From contig NC_058158.1 of NCBI RefSeq assembly GCF_020080835.1, forward strand, positions 15,536,882-15,600,881: a stretch of DNA of 64,000 bases. The letters are read 5' to 3'. Shown here piece by piece: positions 30,103 to 41,438 of the stretch. Both the position numbers and the translations under genes were made by a program. The DNA comes from Cotesia glomerata. Taxonomy: Eukaryota > Arthropoda > Insecta > Hymenoptera > Braconidae. Numbering within the stretch: position 1 is the first letter of the stretch; the number at the start of each line of letters is the position of its first letter. The notes under the pieces are model-generated. The model had not been told where the DNA came from. It saw nothing but the letters and a program-made list of their open reading frames with translations, and ran no database searches.

Positions 30103-31186
30103 AAGAAAGGAAATTCTAATCAGCAAAATGTTGAGGCAGGAACTCAATTAATAAGTTCCGATTCCAAAGATGTTCGGTGAACAAGGCCCAGTAGCGATTA
30201 ACTCGCTCCTGGGGGACTCCCAAATTCAAGAGACACACCTGTCCACCGCTAGTTCCCGCAAAAATCGAACCGCCAATAGAAAATCAGCCTCTCGATCACG
30301 TCATGAATCGACCGCTTTATTGGCTGATCGCTCCCACTAGACATGCGCAATAGCCTTCTTCCCCAACTCAACGAGGAAGAAGACGGACTATTGTTATTAT
30401 CTTTCGCTTCCACGCTTTCGTTGCAACAAGTCGCCATTAATTCCGCTTTACTTTCGCTTATTGTTAATAAACCGCATTTCGCTAATTTTATAATTTAAAC
30501 TGCTTAAATTAACCGCTAATAATTCGCTTTAGTTTGTTATAGGTAATTTGTGTTAACAGTGCATTTATTTCACCGCTTTTTCAGTGCCGGCAAAGTGTTC
30601 AACCACGTGTCAACCGGCTTCGCTTTGCAAACCACGCTGTAATTTACAAATCCGCTTTTATCTTAACAATCCGCTATTAAATATATTAAATATTGAGTGT
30701 ATTTAATGTAAATAAATTCCTAGTGTTATTTTTGATAATAATTTACGCGTTTTAATTGAGATATCCAGACCTAAGCCTGATCCCCGCTTTTCCGCTCTTT
30801 CTGTAATTATTCAAAAGATGACAATATGATTTATATTAAAAATTTCAAATAACTTTTTTTATTATTTATAATGAAAGTGTTTATTTAAAGATAAATATAA
30901 CTACTAAAGTGATTGCTTTTATTAAATATTTATTAAAATATTTTTTAAAATTAGAATAATTAATAACTGATAGGTTTTAAATGACTGAATCTAAGTGTTA
31001 TGCATTTTAAAAATTTAATTTTCGCGCGAAAATGTATTTATCTAATACTTTAATCAAAAAAAGTCTATTATTAGTTAGAAATTAAAAATATGTATGTTTA
31101 TTTATAATAGAATGCTATTAATAAATATAAAAACTATAAATAATTTAGTTTTAAATAGATATTTTTTCAAAAATTGGGTATTTTTG
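30103..31186. other. Unassigned stretch, possible solo LTR or promoter-like DNA
   Basis: 30110-30820 is punctuated by many CCGCTTT/TTCGCTT phrases and contains AATAAATT signals. It could be an LTR, but no partner copy or duplication is visible. 30820-31186 is AT-rich with nothing recognised. Confidence 0.3.
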
Positions 31187-31835
31187 TCAACGTACTATAA
31201 TTTTTTTCGAAGTACGATAATTTTCCGGCCCTGAACCTATAATTCCATATTCTCCATCTGCCAACACTGCTCTGTTATTATTATGATAAGTAGCTTTAAA
31301 TAAGCTGCAATATAAAGATAGTTCAGCTATGTGGTTCTTTAAATGACAAGATATAAAAGGGAAATCTAGTAGATCACAATTTAGGTCGCCTGTTATTATA
31401 AGGTTTTTATAATTTTCCATCCACTTCTAAAGATTTTCAAAGAACTCATCTAATAAGTTCCCTTTTGGCCTACGATAAATGACTGACAACAGGAGATGGT
31501 CACCAGTAAATGAGACAACCAAGAAATAAATACTCTCGTTGATTTACATGATCTGATGTTGATTCAAAGAGTAATTACACTTTTAAGGAGTTATGAATAT
31601 AACAAGCAATACCACCACCCATCATAAATCGACCAGTATCTGAGTATATCAAATTTCGATCTCTTCTAAACATTGTATAATTATCTAGATTAAATAAAGA
31701 ATCATCATGAATAGGTTTGAGCCATGTTTCAGTCAAAGCCACAATATGAGGTTTGACTTCAGTGAGTAGATTTATTAATTGCGCAAGATGCCCATTTAAG
31801 CTATTTACATTTAAACTAATTAATGTTAATTCAAT
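31187..31835 (-). pseudogene. Endonuclease domain of a minus-strand CR1/Jockey-like ORF2
   Basis: Read on the minus strand from 31835: SLNVNSLNGHLAQLINLL, then VALTETWLKP and GGGIACYIHNS, and after a break NLIITGDLNCDLLD (about 31380-31410). These are successive motifs of the APE-type endonuclease that opens ORF2 in CR1/Jockey-group elements (N, E of ETWL, D/N of GDLN). At least one frameshift separates the halves, and the domain stops at about 31187, before SDH and RT. ORF1 of the same element lies upstream on the minus strand at 31930-37520, split by the gypsy element. Inactive. Confidence 0.8.
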
Positions 31836-32007
31836 TTAATTATATCAGAATCTGAGCTAATCTTAATTTTATCTGAGTTTTCATCTTTGTTAGTGAATGT
31901 AATCCCATTTTGAACTCATTTATATTTAAAATTTCAACTTTTAGCTTTCATTTTTGTTGCAATTAACAATTTACAAACATCAGGATGAAGAAACTCATTT
32001 ATATATG
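31836..32007 (-). pseudogene. C-terminal tail of the minus-strand ORF1
   Basis: On the minus strand, TATATG at the gypsy junction continues into MNEFLHPDVCKLLIATKMKA and a stop, the expected end of an L1-type ORF1 C-terminal domain. It is contiguous in frame with 36285-36330 when the gypsy element and one copy of TATATG are removed. Confidence 0.65.
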
Positions 32008-32256
32008 TGTAGCGATAGCTACACCAAATTTTGAGTCCCTCTCGGGTGACTTCAGCGAGACTCGTGTGTAGACGCCAGCGCGAGCCTCACATACACACAC
32101 ATATACATATAGTCTCGAGCAACTAAACTGCGTCACGCACGTTTTCGCTCTGTACAATTTTTCCTCATATTTTGTTATCAATAAATATCACGTTAATATT
32201 TAATTCTTTTGAGTTTATTAATTTAAGTCGTGATTTCCCCAACCATAAATCCTACA
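32008..32256 (+). repeat. 5' LTR of the gypsy element
   Basis: 249 bp, TGTAGCGATAGCTAC to CATAAATCCTACA. Contains GTACAATTTTTCCTC and an AATAAATATC polyadenylation-like signal. Matches the 3' LTR along its length. Confidence 0.93.
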
Positions 32257-32257
32257 T

Positions 32258-32275
32258 TGGTGACCCCGACGTGAT
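32258..32275 (+). promoter_or_regulatory. Primer-binding site, tRNA-Trp type
   Basis: TGGTGACCCCGACGTGAT lies one base after the LTR. It is complementary to the 3' end of tRNA-Trp as used by CsRn1-group elements. Confidence 0.8.
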
Positions 32276-32612
32276 CATAAGTGATATAAATGAGTGAGTG
32301 AAACGGTGAGTAACCCGCGTTTTTACCGGCTTACGCAATCACCACGTATCGTGAAAGTCGTGAAATAATTAAAAATAGCGAAAATCATCACCACCGGTGC
32401 ATTGCCAGGCAACATTTAGACGTTTTGCCGCATCGGTAATTAATTTAAGGGACCATTAGTCCGAATTAGATTGGTGAAAAATTTTCTGACGAAATCTCAG
32501 GAATTCGGCCCGTACGACTGCGCAGAAGTTTCCCGCAGATTTCTCTCGTGTTCACGTAATACTCGTGTGATTCTTTTGTATTCTAGCAGTGACATAGTTC
32601 ATTCCACATACC

Positions 32613-33435
32613 ATGACAAAGCACGACAAAGACGTAGCCGCAGCTGCCACTGCCGCACAAGCCGCTCCACCACCGATGTTCGTCACTCCGCTCCCGGTTT
32701 TTAATCCGAAGACAGCCGCGCTGTGGTTTGCGCAACTGGAGGCGCGATTCAAGACGTATAAAATCGCTGACGAGAAACAAAAGTTTAATCACGTAGTTTC
32801 TCTTTTAGACGCAGATGCCGCAGTAGAAGTCGAGGCGCTAATTGTCACACCTCAACTGGTCACACCGTATATGCAGCTCAAAGAAACGCTGAAAGTGCTT
32901 TTCAGCCTCCGAATCCTCGAAACTGTGAAAACTCCTAGATGGCGAAGCCATCGGAGACCGCACACCGACGCAGTTCCTCCGTCACCTTAAAGCGCTCGCC
33001 CTAAGGATCAACGAGTTGGTAATAAAACCTAAATGGATAGCTAACCTACCTAAGAAGACCCAGGAACTATCCTCTGTATCTCCAGACAACGCTACACTGG
33101 ACCAACTGACGAAAACTGCCGACAAAATCCATGAAGTCTACCCAGAGAAGCACACGGTAGCTGCTGCTTCAGCAACGCCGGAAACTTCGCTACTCGAGAA
33201 GGTAGTCGCAGAATTGGCTCCGCAAGTCTTGTCTTTAGACAGCGATCTACGCCAGGAGCGTCGAAGAAGTCGACCCCGAGGATATTATCCAGCGTCCAGG
33301 AGTTCGAGCCGCAGTCAATCAAAACCCCGTCTGAAGAAGTCAGGACTCTGTCGCTTCCATGAGAAGTACAGAGCGCAGGCTTTCCGTTGCATTCCTGGCT
33401 GTAAGTTTCAGGAAAATGACAGCGGGAGTCAGTAG
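32613..33435 (+). pseudogene. Gypsy gag, frameshifted
   Basis: ATG at 32613 opens 125 codons with an Ala/Pro-rich start and the gag core motif AALWFAQLEARFKTYKI, followed by KFNHVVSLLDADAAVEVEAL. This N-terminal capsid-type motif is common in arthropod gypsy gag. A frameshift near 32900-33010 moves the rest to another frame (33016-33435: NATLDQLTKTADKIHEVY, then an Arg/Ser-rich basic tail). No CCHC knuckle is seen before the protease; it may be lost or diverged. The product would form the virus-like particle. Confidence 0.75.
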
Positions 33436-33500
33436 AGGCGGACTGCGACTCCCTAGCATCGTCGAACCGTCTTTTCGTAACAGATTAAGCCACGAACACA

Positions 33501-35681
33501 CTTTTTCTCGTGGATTCTGGCTCAGATCTTCCTGTTTACCCTCGGGGGCGGTTAAGATGCAAACCAGAACCAGCTGGATACCAACTCCACGCTGCAAACG
33601 GTTCACTCATCGAAACCTACGGTTTTATAACTTTATCATTAAGTCTAGGTCTACGTCAAGAATTTACCTGGCGATTCATCATCGCTGATGTCACAAAGCC
33701 AATCATTAGGGCCGATTTCATGGGTCATTTTGGTTTACTTATTGACCTCAAGAATAAACAGCTACGTGACGACACAACCGATCTCCAGACCAGTGTAGAT
33801 TCCATCGAGTCCGACGCGAATCGCATCAAAGTAGTTAAAGGCAACTCAGTTTATCACAAACTGCTAATTAAGTACCCAGCTATCACTCAACCAGAAGGAA
33901 TCACCGCGACGAAGAAACACTCGGTAGTACATCACATTAAAACGAAGCCTGGACCTCCAGTGTCATGCAAAGCACGACCTCTAGCGCCGAAAAAACTGAA
34001 AATCGCTCAGGAAGAGTTTAGACAACTGCTTAAACCTGGAATCACTTGACCGTCGACCAGCGCATGGGCATTTCCGCTACATCTTGTACCAAAGAAGTCA
34101 GGTGAGTGGCGACCGTGTGGCGATTACAGACCGCTCAACACGCGTACTGTGGACAACAAGTACTCGATCAGGCAACTCGCCGACTGTGCAGCAGCACTTA
34201 AAGATAAAAAGGTATTTTCTATTGTAGATTTCGCCAGAGCATACAACCAGATTCCAGTCACCGAAAAAGACATCGAGACGACAGCGATTATCACACCACT
34301 TGGCCTATTCGAGTTCCTGTATATGACGTTTGGACTCAAAAACGCCGGACAGACGTTTCAAAGCTTCATCGACGAGGTCACGAGAGATTTTCCTTTCGTT
34401 TTTGCCTACATCGACGACCTCCTCGTAGCGTCAGATGACGAGGAACAGCACCTGGAGCACCTGGACATGCTCTTCAAACGTCTCAAGGAGTACGGAATCG
34501 TCGTCAACGTCGCAAAATGTCTACTAGGTCAACCTGAGGTAAAGTACCTTGGTCATATGATCAACGAAAAAGGTATCAAGCCGTTGCCTGAGAAGGTAGA
34601 CGCAATTATTAGCCTAAAATTCCCGAGCACAATTACTGTTCTGCGCGGTTTTCTTAGTACTATAAAATTTTACAGGAGATTCATCAAGAACGCAGCCCAT
34701 ACTCTGGCACCGCTGAACAAGCTGCTCGAAGGTCTAACACGAGAACCTCGTCGCCGACATGTTGTCCTGAGTCGAAGCCATCGCGACACCTATCACGACG
34801 CAGGAGTTAGTTTTTGTGCAACGCAGAGACCCAGAACTTCAAGACCTGCGCAATAACCAAAATTTGGCGATCCAGTGGCAACAAATTAATTTCGAGGACT
34901 ACCCAATCTCGGTATACTGTGATGTATCATCAAGTAAACCGAGACCGTACATTCCTGGTTCTTTTAGGAAGCAAGTTTTCGACTCGCTGCATTCCCTGGA
35001 GCTAAAGCGTCGATAAAGCTGGTCACAGAACGATACGTCTGGCCGGCAATGAAAAAAGATTGTCGAGAATGGGCCAGAGCCTGCCTAGATTGTCAGCTCA
35101 ACACAGTCAATCGTTACGTGAAGTCACCACTCGCTCGTTTTGATCTTCCGACACAGAGATTCGAGCACATCCACATCGACCTGGTCAGTTTACCAACATC
35201 GCACGGATACACCAAGTGTCTCACCATCATCGACAGGTTCACACGTTTTCCGGAATCTGTCCCACCGAAGAACGGCGACGCTGACACTGTAGTGCTCGCG
35301 CTCATCTAGAACTGGATAGCTAAATACGGCGTACCACTGAAGATCACCTCAGACCAAGGAGCGCAGTTCATGTCTGCGTTATTCCAAGCGATGACGAGAT
35401 TTTTCGGCGTAAAATACCTGAGGACAACCCCAGGTCATCCACAAGCCAACGGAATGGTAGAACGTCTGCACAGGCAACTCAAAGCCGCCCTGCTGTGTCA
35501 CAGCGACACATGGTCCCACGCACTACCCGCAGTACTCATCGGTCTACGAGCAGCCTGGAAAGAGGACAACCAAGCTATACCAGCTAAACTGGTATACGGC
35601 GAGCCAATCCGCCTGCCGGGTGAGTTGATAGTCCCACCAAATAGGCACGCCGAGGTTCAAAACGTTTTACTAGACCTTTGA
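33501..35681 (+). pseudogene. Gypsy pol (PR-RT-INT), RNase H deleted
   Basis: Protease active site DSGSDLPV with the aspartate codon at 33513. RT follows with CGDYRPLN, FSIVDFARAYNQIPV, FGLKNAGQTFQ and catalytic YIDD at 34407-34418, then EVKYLGHMI and the thumb. Stops at 34047-34049 (TGA, in GIT-stop-PSTSAWAF) and 35307-35309 (TAG) are in the main frame. From about 34735 an internal deletion removes RNase H; a frameshift near 35000 also removes the first His of the integrase HHCC finger, leaving ACLDCQ. The integrase core keeps HIDLV, TSDQGAQFMS and MVERLHRQLK (D, D, E). No env gene. Confidence 0.88.
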
Positions 35682-36030
35682 GCACATTTTCATAATTTAG
35701 CACCGGCGGACACAGCGCGTCATGGAAAAAAGTCTGTTTTCTGTTTCAGAGACCTGGCAACATGCACCAACGTATTGGTACGCAACGATCAGATTGGACC
35801 AACCTTTTTGGCACCGTACGAGAGTTCGTTCGAAGTCGTATCAAGGCATGGAAAATATTTCGTCGTAAACTACAGACGAGCAAACACAGCGATATCTGTC
35901 GACTGACTAAAACCGGCGTATCAACTCGCCGACGATATTTAAAATTTTTTTATCAGTATTATTTCGTTTGTAAATAGCAGTTATTTTCTTTTATTATATC
36001 TATTGATAAATAAGGAAATTATTTTTTTTT

Positions 36031-36043
36031 TAAGAAGGAAAGT
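36031..36043 (+). promoter_or_regulatory. Polypurine tract before the 3' LTR
   Basis: AAGAAGGAAAG lies just before TGTAGCG at 36046, the expected plus-strand primer position. Confidence 0.7.
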
Positions 36044-36045
36044 AT

Positions 36046-36284
36046 TGTAGCGACAGCTACACCAAATTTCTCACTCGGGTGACTTCGGCAAGACTCGTGT
36101 GTAGACGCCGGCGCGAGCCTCACAATCACACACATATACATTTAGTCTCGAGCAACTGAACTGCGTTACGCACGTTTTCGCTATGTACAATTTTTCCTCA
36201 TATTTTGTTATTAATAAATATCACGTTAACATTTCATTCTTTTGAGTTTATTAAATAGTGATTTCCCCAACCATAAATCTTACA
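36046..36284 (+). repeat. 3' LTR of the gypsy element
   Basis: 239 bp, TGTAGCGACAGCTAC to ATAAATCTTACA. Matches the 5' LTR with scattered changes and a short deletion near TTTCTCACTCGGG. Confidence 0.93.
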
Positions 36285-36290
36285 TATATG

Positions 36291-37520
36291 TTACCCTTAC
36301 ACGAATTTTTAACAATAGTGGAAAAAACTTCATTTACAGGTATATTTTTGTGTTTTTTTTTTTTGATTCAATAACGTAGTCACGTATTTGTGATGCTTTT
36401 AATTTAATTAGGAAAGCATGCAGAACTGGCTGGTCACGTTGTCTACCATTTACACTAGTATTATCATTACCACCTAAGTTCGAATTCCTATTAAGTTTCT
36501 TTATGCTTAAAATATCGGATACTAAATTAGATACATTTATCTCATCAAAAACACTTGATACAACATCCATCTTTGATAGGGCCGCTGTCACAGTCTCTGG
36601 AATGCCTGAGATGACCAGATCAGAAATGATAGGATATACAGCACGAGTGAATGATACTATCGATGAGCATGATGATACGACTTGCAAGAGTAGTTAAGAC
36701 TTCCGTGTTTCGAGCTGTTTTCTCTTCCAGAGGAACTAACTTAGAATCAAATTCAGCAATTTTTTCAGTATTTTGAGTCACGTTTATCGATAGACTGAGA
36801 ATCTCACTTGCAGTTGTAGTTTGTTTCTCCTGCAAACTATCTAGGCGCTTTCCGAGTTCATCAAATTTCGTGAACATAGAATTGAATTCTTCTCTGAAAC
36901 TTGGCAGCTCAGCAATAATTTGAGACTGGGCTACAATTGATTGCATCAATGTTGTTATCTTGTCATCACTTGACATAGAAGACCAACCATCTGGTAAGGT
37001 ACTGGAGGATCGCGTAGATATTTGAGAAGTTTTTTCCGTTTTATTCAATAATCTGGAGTTATTTTTTTCTGAAATTGATGAGGATGCAGTGCCATCATTT
37101 TAAGCAACTAACTGTTAGTTGTCATTTGTGATCATTGCATCAGAGGTTGGCGAAAAGAAAACTGAATCACTAAATGCAGATGATAGCAAAGTTGGTGTTG
37201 CAGGTGACGAAACAGTTGATTTTGATATTTGTCGCGGTTTAAGTTTAGACAAAGCTACTGTATTTGGAGATTTGAATGAGAATTTTTTCGGCTTTACACT
37301 TGACAAGGCATTTCCTGAAATGACAGAATTCGAAGCTGCTGAACGACTCCTAGTAGTTGCAGAATTTGAAACCAGAGGGAAAAGTAAATGATTAAATCTT
37401 ACTCTGCAACAATCTGTCAGCCCTTTGCTTTTAATATAATTACGCGCACAACTTGGATGAAACGATTTATTACATTTGTCGCAAGTTATAGCTGACTTTT
37501 ATAGCCTATTTGCATCTAAA
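36291..37520 (-). pseudogene. ORF1 of the minus-strand non-LTR element (PHD-like finger, coiled coil, L1-type RRM region)
   Basis: Minus-strand order: a Cys/His cluster TCDKCNKSFHPSCARNY...DCC at about 37480-37400, resembling the PHD-type finger of some CR1-group ORF1 proteins; a Ser/Lys-rich linker (37306-37115); a coiled-coil segment with LPSFREEFNSMFTKFDELGK and LQEKQTTTASEILSL (37048-36700); then DLVISGIPETV and an RNA-binding-like region to about 36330. Frames change near 37100 and 36650 and the protein is not continuous. ORF1 would bind the element RNA. Its C-terminus lies on the far side of the gypsy insertion (31836-32007). Confidence 0.7.
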
Positions 37521-39545
37521 ACAAATCTCAACTGACAATGACATACTAGCTCAAATTGAGGGTGCCAGAAGGTGCCAGATCCACACTCCTTACACTCTGC
37601 AGTCTCCCGCGTGTCTCTCGATTTTTATTTTAGCAAAAACTACGAGACCTCGTGCCCGATCACGAGGGCCTCTCAAGTCATTTACCAAAATTACTGGCCC
37701 CTGTGCTCGCAATCGATACTTTAGGGAATTACCCGTGCGAGCAAGGGCTACGACTTATTACCAATAATCAATATACAGTGAAATAATAAAATTATAATAT
37801 TCCAATATAATTTTCTGAAATAAATGTCAAAATTAATACTTAAGAACTAATAATAATAATACATAAATTGTTGTTACATCCAATTTATTGGATTTAAATT
37901 AATTTTATTTTGATCCAAGCCGATCAAGGCTTATAGACCGGGATCTTTGAGGGTGTCTGGAGTTTCAAAATAATAAAATCCGGAATAGTTTTGATTCATA
38001 AAAGATTTAATATAATAATAATAAAATATTTGAACACAATTTAACTGAAGGTTTCAAAGTAAATTAGACAGAGATTTGACAAAGTAAATACAAATAAACA
38101 TTAAACTTATCGAAACGCACGATAGGAACGACCAATTTTGAATATTATTTGCGAGTTAGTACAAGTTAGACCTTTTATTAATGGAAGTTAAATATACTGT
38201 AAATACCTTGTTTTGAGAATATCGGAGTTTTGATTACAATGTATTTTTCACTATTTATTCACTCACAAACTTGGGTTATTGAAAAACTCAGCGGGGTGGC
38301 CGGCGCTTGAGTAAAGAATGTAAACTGACGGTCTAGTCGAGCACCGTAGTAGGAACAAAAGTAGTAGTAGTAGTGAGTCCCTCAGAAGGAGAGCCCAATT
38401 TTATATCTGTCTAAGAGTCCCAATTTTGTGAGTGGTTTGGGAAAGCGTCAACCAACGAGCTTTCGATCTCCCGACTCTATTTCCCTTTCCATAAGAAAAG
38501 CGTCCAGGTCATGCCCTTATGCAAGCCCGTGGATAGTTTTATTTATGCACAAGCTTACATGTACAAGAATTTTTTTATATTATTGAATTTTATTCTAATA
38601 TCATTAAAATTTTCTTAGTTAATTATTTTTTTACTTAACATTGAGATTTCGTTCATTTTAATTGTCTTTCCAGTGGGATTCCTAATCAAGTTAATTTTGA
38701 AAATTTGATATAAACATTTTGTTTATTTAAAATTTTATCCTATTGTAAAACAGTCGTAATCATTAATAACAAATGCACACTATGAAAATTGAATATTTCC
38801 TCACATTAATTTTTCATTTATGAGGTTTCGTAACGGTTTATCTTGAATTTACATTATTTTGAAATAATTGTAAGTTTAAAAGTCAAATTTCGAGCGCGTA
38901 TAAGTTTAATGTCAAATTTTATGAGTGTTGAATTTAGTGATTTTTTTTATTTTACCTCATAAAAAAAAATTAACTGTTAGGTTCAAAGATTTTTACGAGC
39001 GTTTTAGAGTTAAAAGTAGTGTTTTTTTTTTTGTTCAAGGGAAACCTTTTTTCTGTTTTCTAAAAGTAATATTTCTATAATCCGTTACCGTGGTCATTGC
39101 TTACGTGTACTTATCCTAAATACGCATCAGTTGGAGATTTCTTTTCCTGAGCATGAACTTGGTTGCCCCCTTTTTATGGGCCCTTTGTACTCATTTTTTA
39201 TTGCCTTCTTCTGAGAAATTCATATCTCCAAATTATCCCAAAAAAAAATATCTCCAAATAATGTGTAGATTTTCTCTAATAGTAAAGATTTCTTAAGTTG
39301 TTTAAATAAAATTTATGGTCGTGCTAAATCATTTTATAAAAATAAAGTTATTTATTTATGTAAATCCTCATTGGATGTAACATTGTCAAATATAAATAGT
39401 GATAAATGATATACAGTATATAAATTAATAATATTAATACAAAAATAGTAAAATTATGAGACACACCGAGTGTGGATCTGTTGCCAACACTAGGCGCAGG
39501 GAGGGACGCACACAGGAATAAAATTCGTGTGACAAAACACTCACA
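37521..39545. other. Unassigned AT-rich stretch
   Basis: Three less AT-rich islands (about 37560-37760, 38280-38560 and 39100-39240) stand in AT-rich DNA. None yields a recognisable protein, RNA or repeat; 38362-38375 is a short (TAG)n run. The first island could be the 5' UTR of the minus-strand non-LTR element. Confidence 0.35.
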
Positions 39546-39549
39546 CACC

Positions 39550-41434
39550 TGTAACAGGGTGATTTACCCTGTATCGGTAAAACCGATCACGCATGATAAT
39601 TATTCGACGCAGCACTGGCGCGTCTCGGTCTTCGGGACCCATTAGCCTTAAGTGGGGGTAAGTCTGAGGTTTCTTGGGTTTAGGAGTCGTGAGAAATTAA
39701 ATTATTGATTCGGCCAGTTAATAATCATTAACATCCTAGATTGGCTTAAATAAATTCATTTTTTATTAATAAAATATTAATTAATTTCTGAACACCGAGA
39801 ATGATTCCAATCGGCAGCTCACGATCGGACAAGCGCCGCTCGTATACCCGAGGTCAAAAATAACTACGCACTAACGAATGCCGGCGTCCATTCTGAGCGC
39901 GCAAATTCCTGGCAATTATTTCACGTGATAATTTATTATTAAGAACAATTGAATTATTATTATTCAATATTATTTTTTACGAGAAAGTATTATTTATTTA
40001 ATATAATTTATTGAGAATTGGCTACTGAACTTCGACGCAATTAAGATTGGATACCCGTGGATAATTTTTCGTGAATTTATTTTACATTGAGATAATTTGT
40101 TTTATTAATTATTTCTAAATCGAAAAATTCCACGTGGTCATTTATACATTGAACTATTGAAGACTAAAATTATTATTTTATTGGAATTATTTATAAAAAT
40201 ATTTAACGGCTTGGATTAAATCCCAGAAAAGTAGTTAGAATTTTATAAAGAAATATTCTTAAGAATTTAGTCAAAATTTAAGAAATAAAATTTACGAGTT
40301 AAAATTGGAATAAAATTTTACGTCGAATGATCCGGAAAATTTATATAATGTTGAGTATTAAACTCGTGGATAATTTGGAATAAATTCAAGCATCGGTTTT
40401 TAGTGTAGATTTTTTTGAGAATTAAATTATTAGTTGTGAAAATGGTTTACGATTTATTTGCGAGCTAATGACTGAAAATTTTAGTAAAAATTAATGTTGT
40501 AATTTTTGGAGTTTAATTTTATAAGTCAAAAATAAAAGTTAAGTAGAGCCTGTGTGTGTGTGTGTGTGTGTGTGAGCGGGTTATGTGTGTGAAGATCGTG
40601 CGGGATATGTGTGTGTGTGAGTGTGTACATTCTCTACTTGTTGATGTTTTGCCGAGTAGAGTAGTTCAGACAGTCTAAGAGCGTGAGGGTCCGGTGGACA
40701 GCGCGACTTAGTTAGAAACTGCGGTATAGACGTTCCATAAGAGGGTACCGTCAGGATTAAGAATTTTGATAGAGCGTGAGGGTCCGGTGGACAGCGCGAT
40801 GTAGCTAAAAACTGCAGTAAAGCGCTCCTTATGAGGGTACTGTAGGATTAAGAATTTTTGTAACGATCTCTACTTGTTGATGGTTTGCCGAGTAGAGTAA
40901 TTAACATACCTTAGAAGCCGTTGTATAGACGCCAAGTTGGGGTACAGCGATAGTAAGCTAGAAACTGCAGTATAGACGCTCCATATGAGGGTACTGTAGG
41001 ATTAAGAATTTTTGTTGGTTATAAGGAATTTACACATCGCCTTCGTATACGATAGCCTCTGTACGAGGTGCTTTGCTGGCTACTTAGGTTAAGTTGAGGC
41101 GTCGGTTTTAGCCCGGAATCCTCGGTAGTAATAAGTCGTAGTGTTAAGTCAGTCTTAAGTGAGTCAGTGTACGTGCGAGTGAACAAGTTGTTATTTTATT
41201 TTGTTGTTAATAAATTTTTGGTACCGTTGTTAAATAAAAATTTATTCATTTCAGATCACCTTCCTCCACTCTCTCTCCCTGTAGATAAGCTCAGCTCTGG
41301 CTCCGGTTCCAGGAACCGCGATTAAAAATCCTGGTGGCGCCCTTTTATTAATCAATTTAGATTCATTTGTTAGTTTTATTATTTCAATTTAATTAATTTA
41401 AGGCGCTAATTGAGCGGAATAAACACCCGTTACA
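39550..41434 (+). repeat. Solo LTR, 1885 bp, with 4-bp duplication
   Basis: Begins TGTAACAGGG and ends CCCGTTACA, with CACC on both sides (39546-39549 and 41435-41438). Fragments of the same LTR at 60265-60366 (its end) and 60463 onward (its start) confirm both boundaries. It contains a (TG)n tract at 40551-40574, ~92-bp subrepeats at 40675-41015 and two AATAAATT-like signals near 41210. No internal region remains, so it arose by LTR-LTR recombination. The large LTR with 4-bp duplication suggests a gypsy- or BEL-type parent; its coding region is not here. Confidence 0.8.
40675..41015 (+). repeat. ~92-bp subrepeats inside the solo LTR
   Basis: GAGCGTGAGGGTCCGGTGGA occurs at about 40679 and 40773. 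GAGGGTACTG or GAGGGTACCG with AGGATTAAGAATTTT recurs three times (about 40741, 40833, 40986), and CTCTACTTGTTGATG twice. Confidence 0.85.
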
Positions 41435-41438
41435 CACC

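Larger units (their letters stand above)
32008..36284 (+). mobile_element. Ty3/gypsy LTR retrotransposon (CsRn1-like), 4.3 kb, inactive
   Basis: Two LTRs (32008-32256 and 36046-36284) begin TGTAGCG and end TACA, and are flanked by TATATG on both sides (32002-32007 and 36285-36290). A primer site for tRNA-Trp, gag, protease, RT and integrase lie between in gypsy order. RNase H is largely deleted, which explains the short length. The two LTRs differ by several substitutions and small indels, so the insertion is not recent. It splits a minus-strand non-LTR ORF1. Confidence 0.93.

Noticed and set aside
30110..30830. Solo LTR
   Set aside because: There is no TG...CA boundary with a duplication and no second copy in the window. 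Left as unassigned.
32008..36284. Endogenous retrovirus with env
   Set aside because: No envelope-like frame follows integrase; the region from 35690 to the 3' LTR has no signal peptide or transmembrane segment. It is a plain gypsy retrotransposon.
36503..37391. Plus-strand frames at 36503-36697 and 37119-37391
   Set aside because: They are shadows of the minus-strand ORF1, whose coiled coil and finger motifs make sense only on the minus strand.
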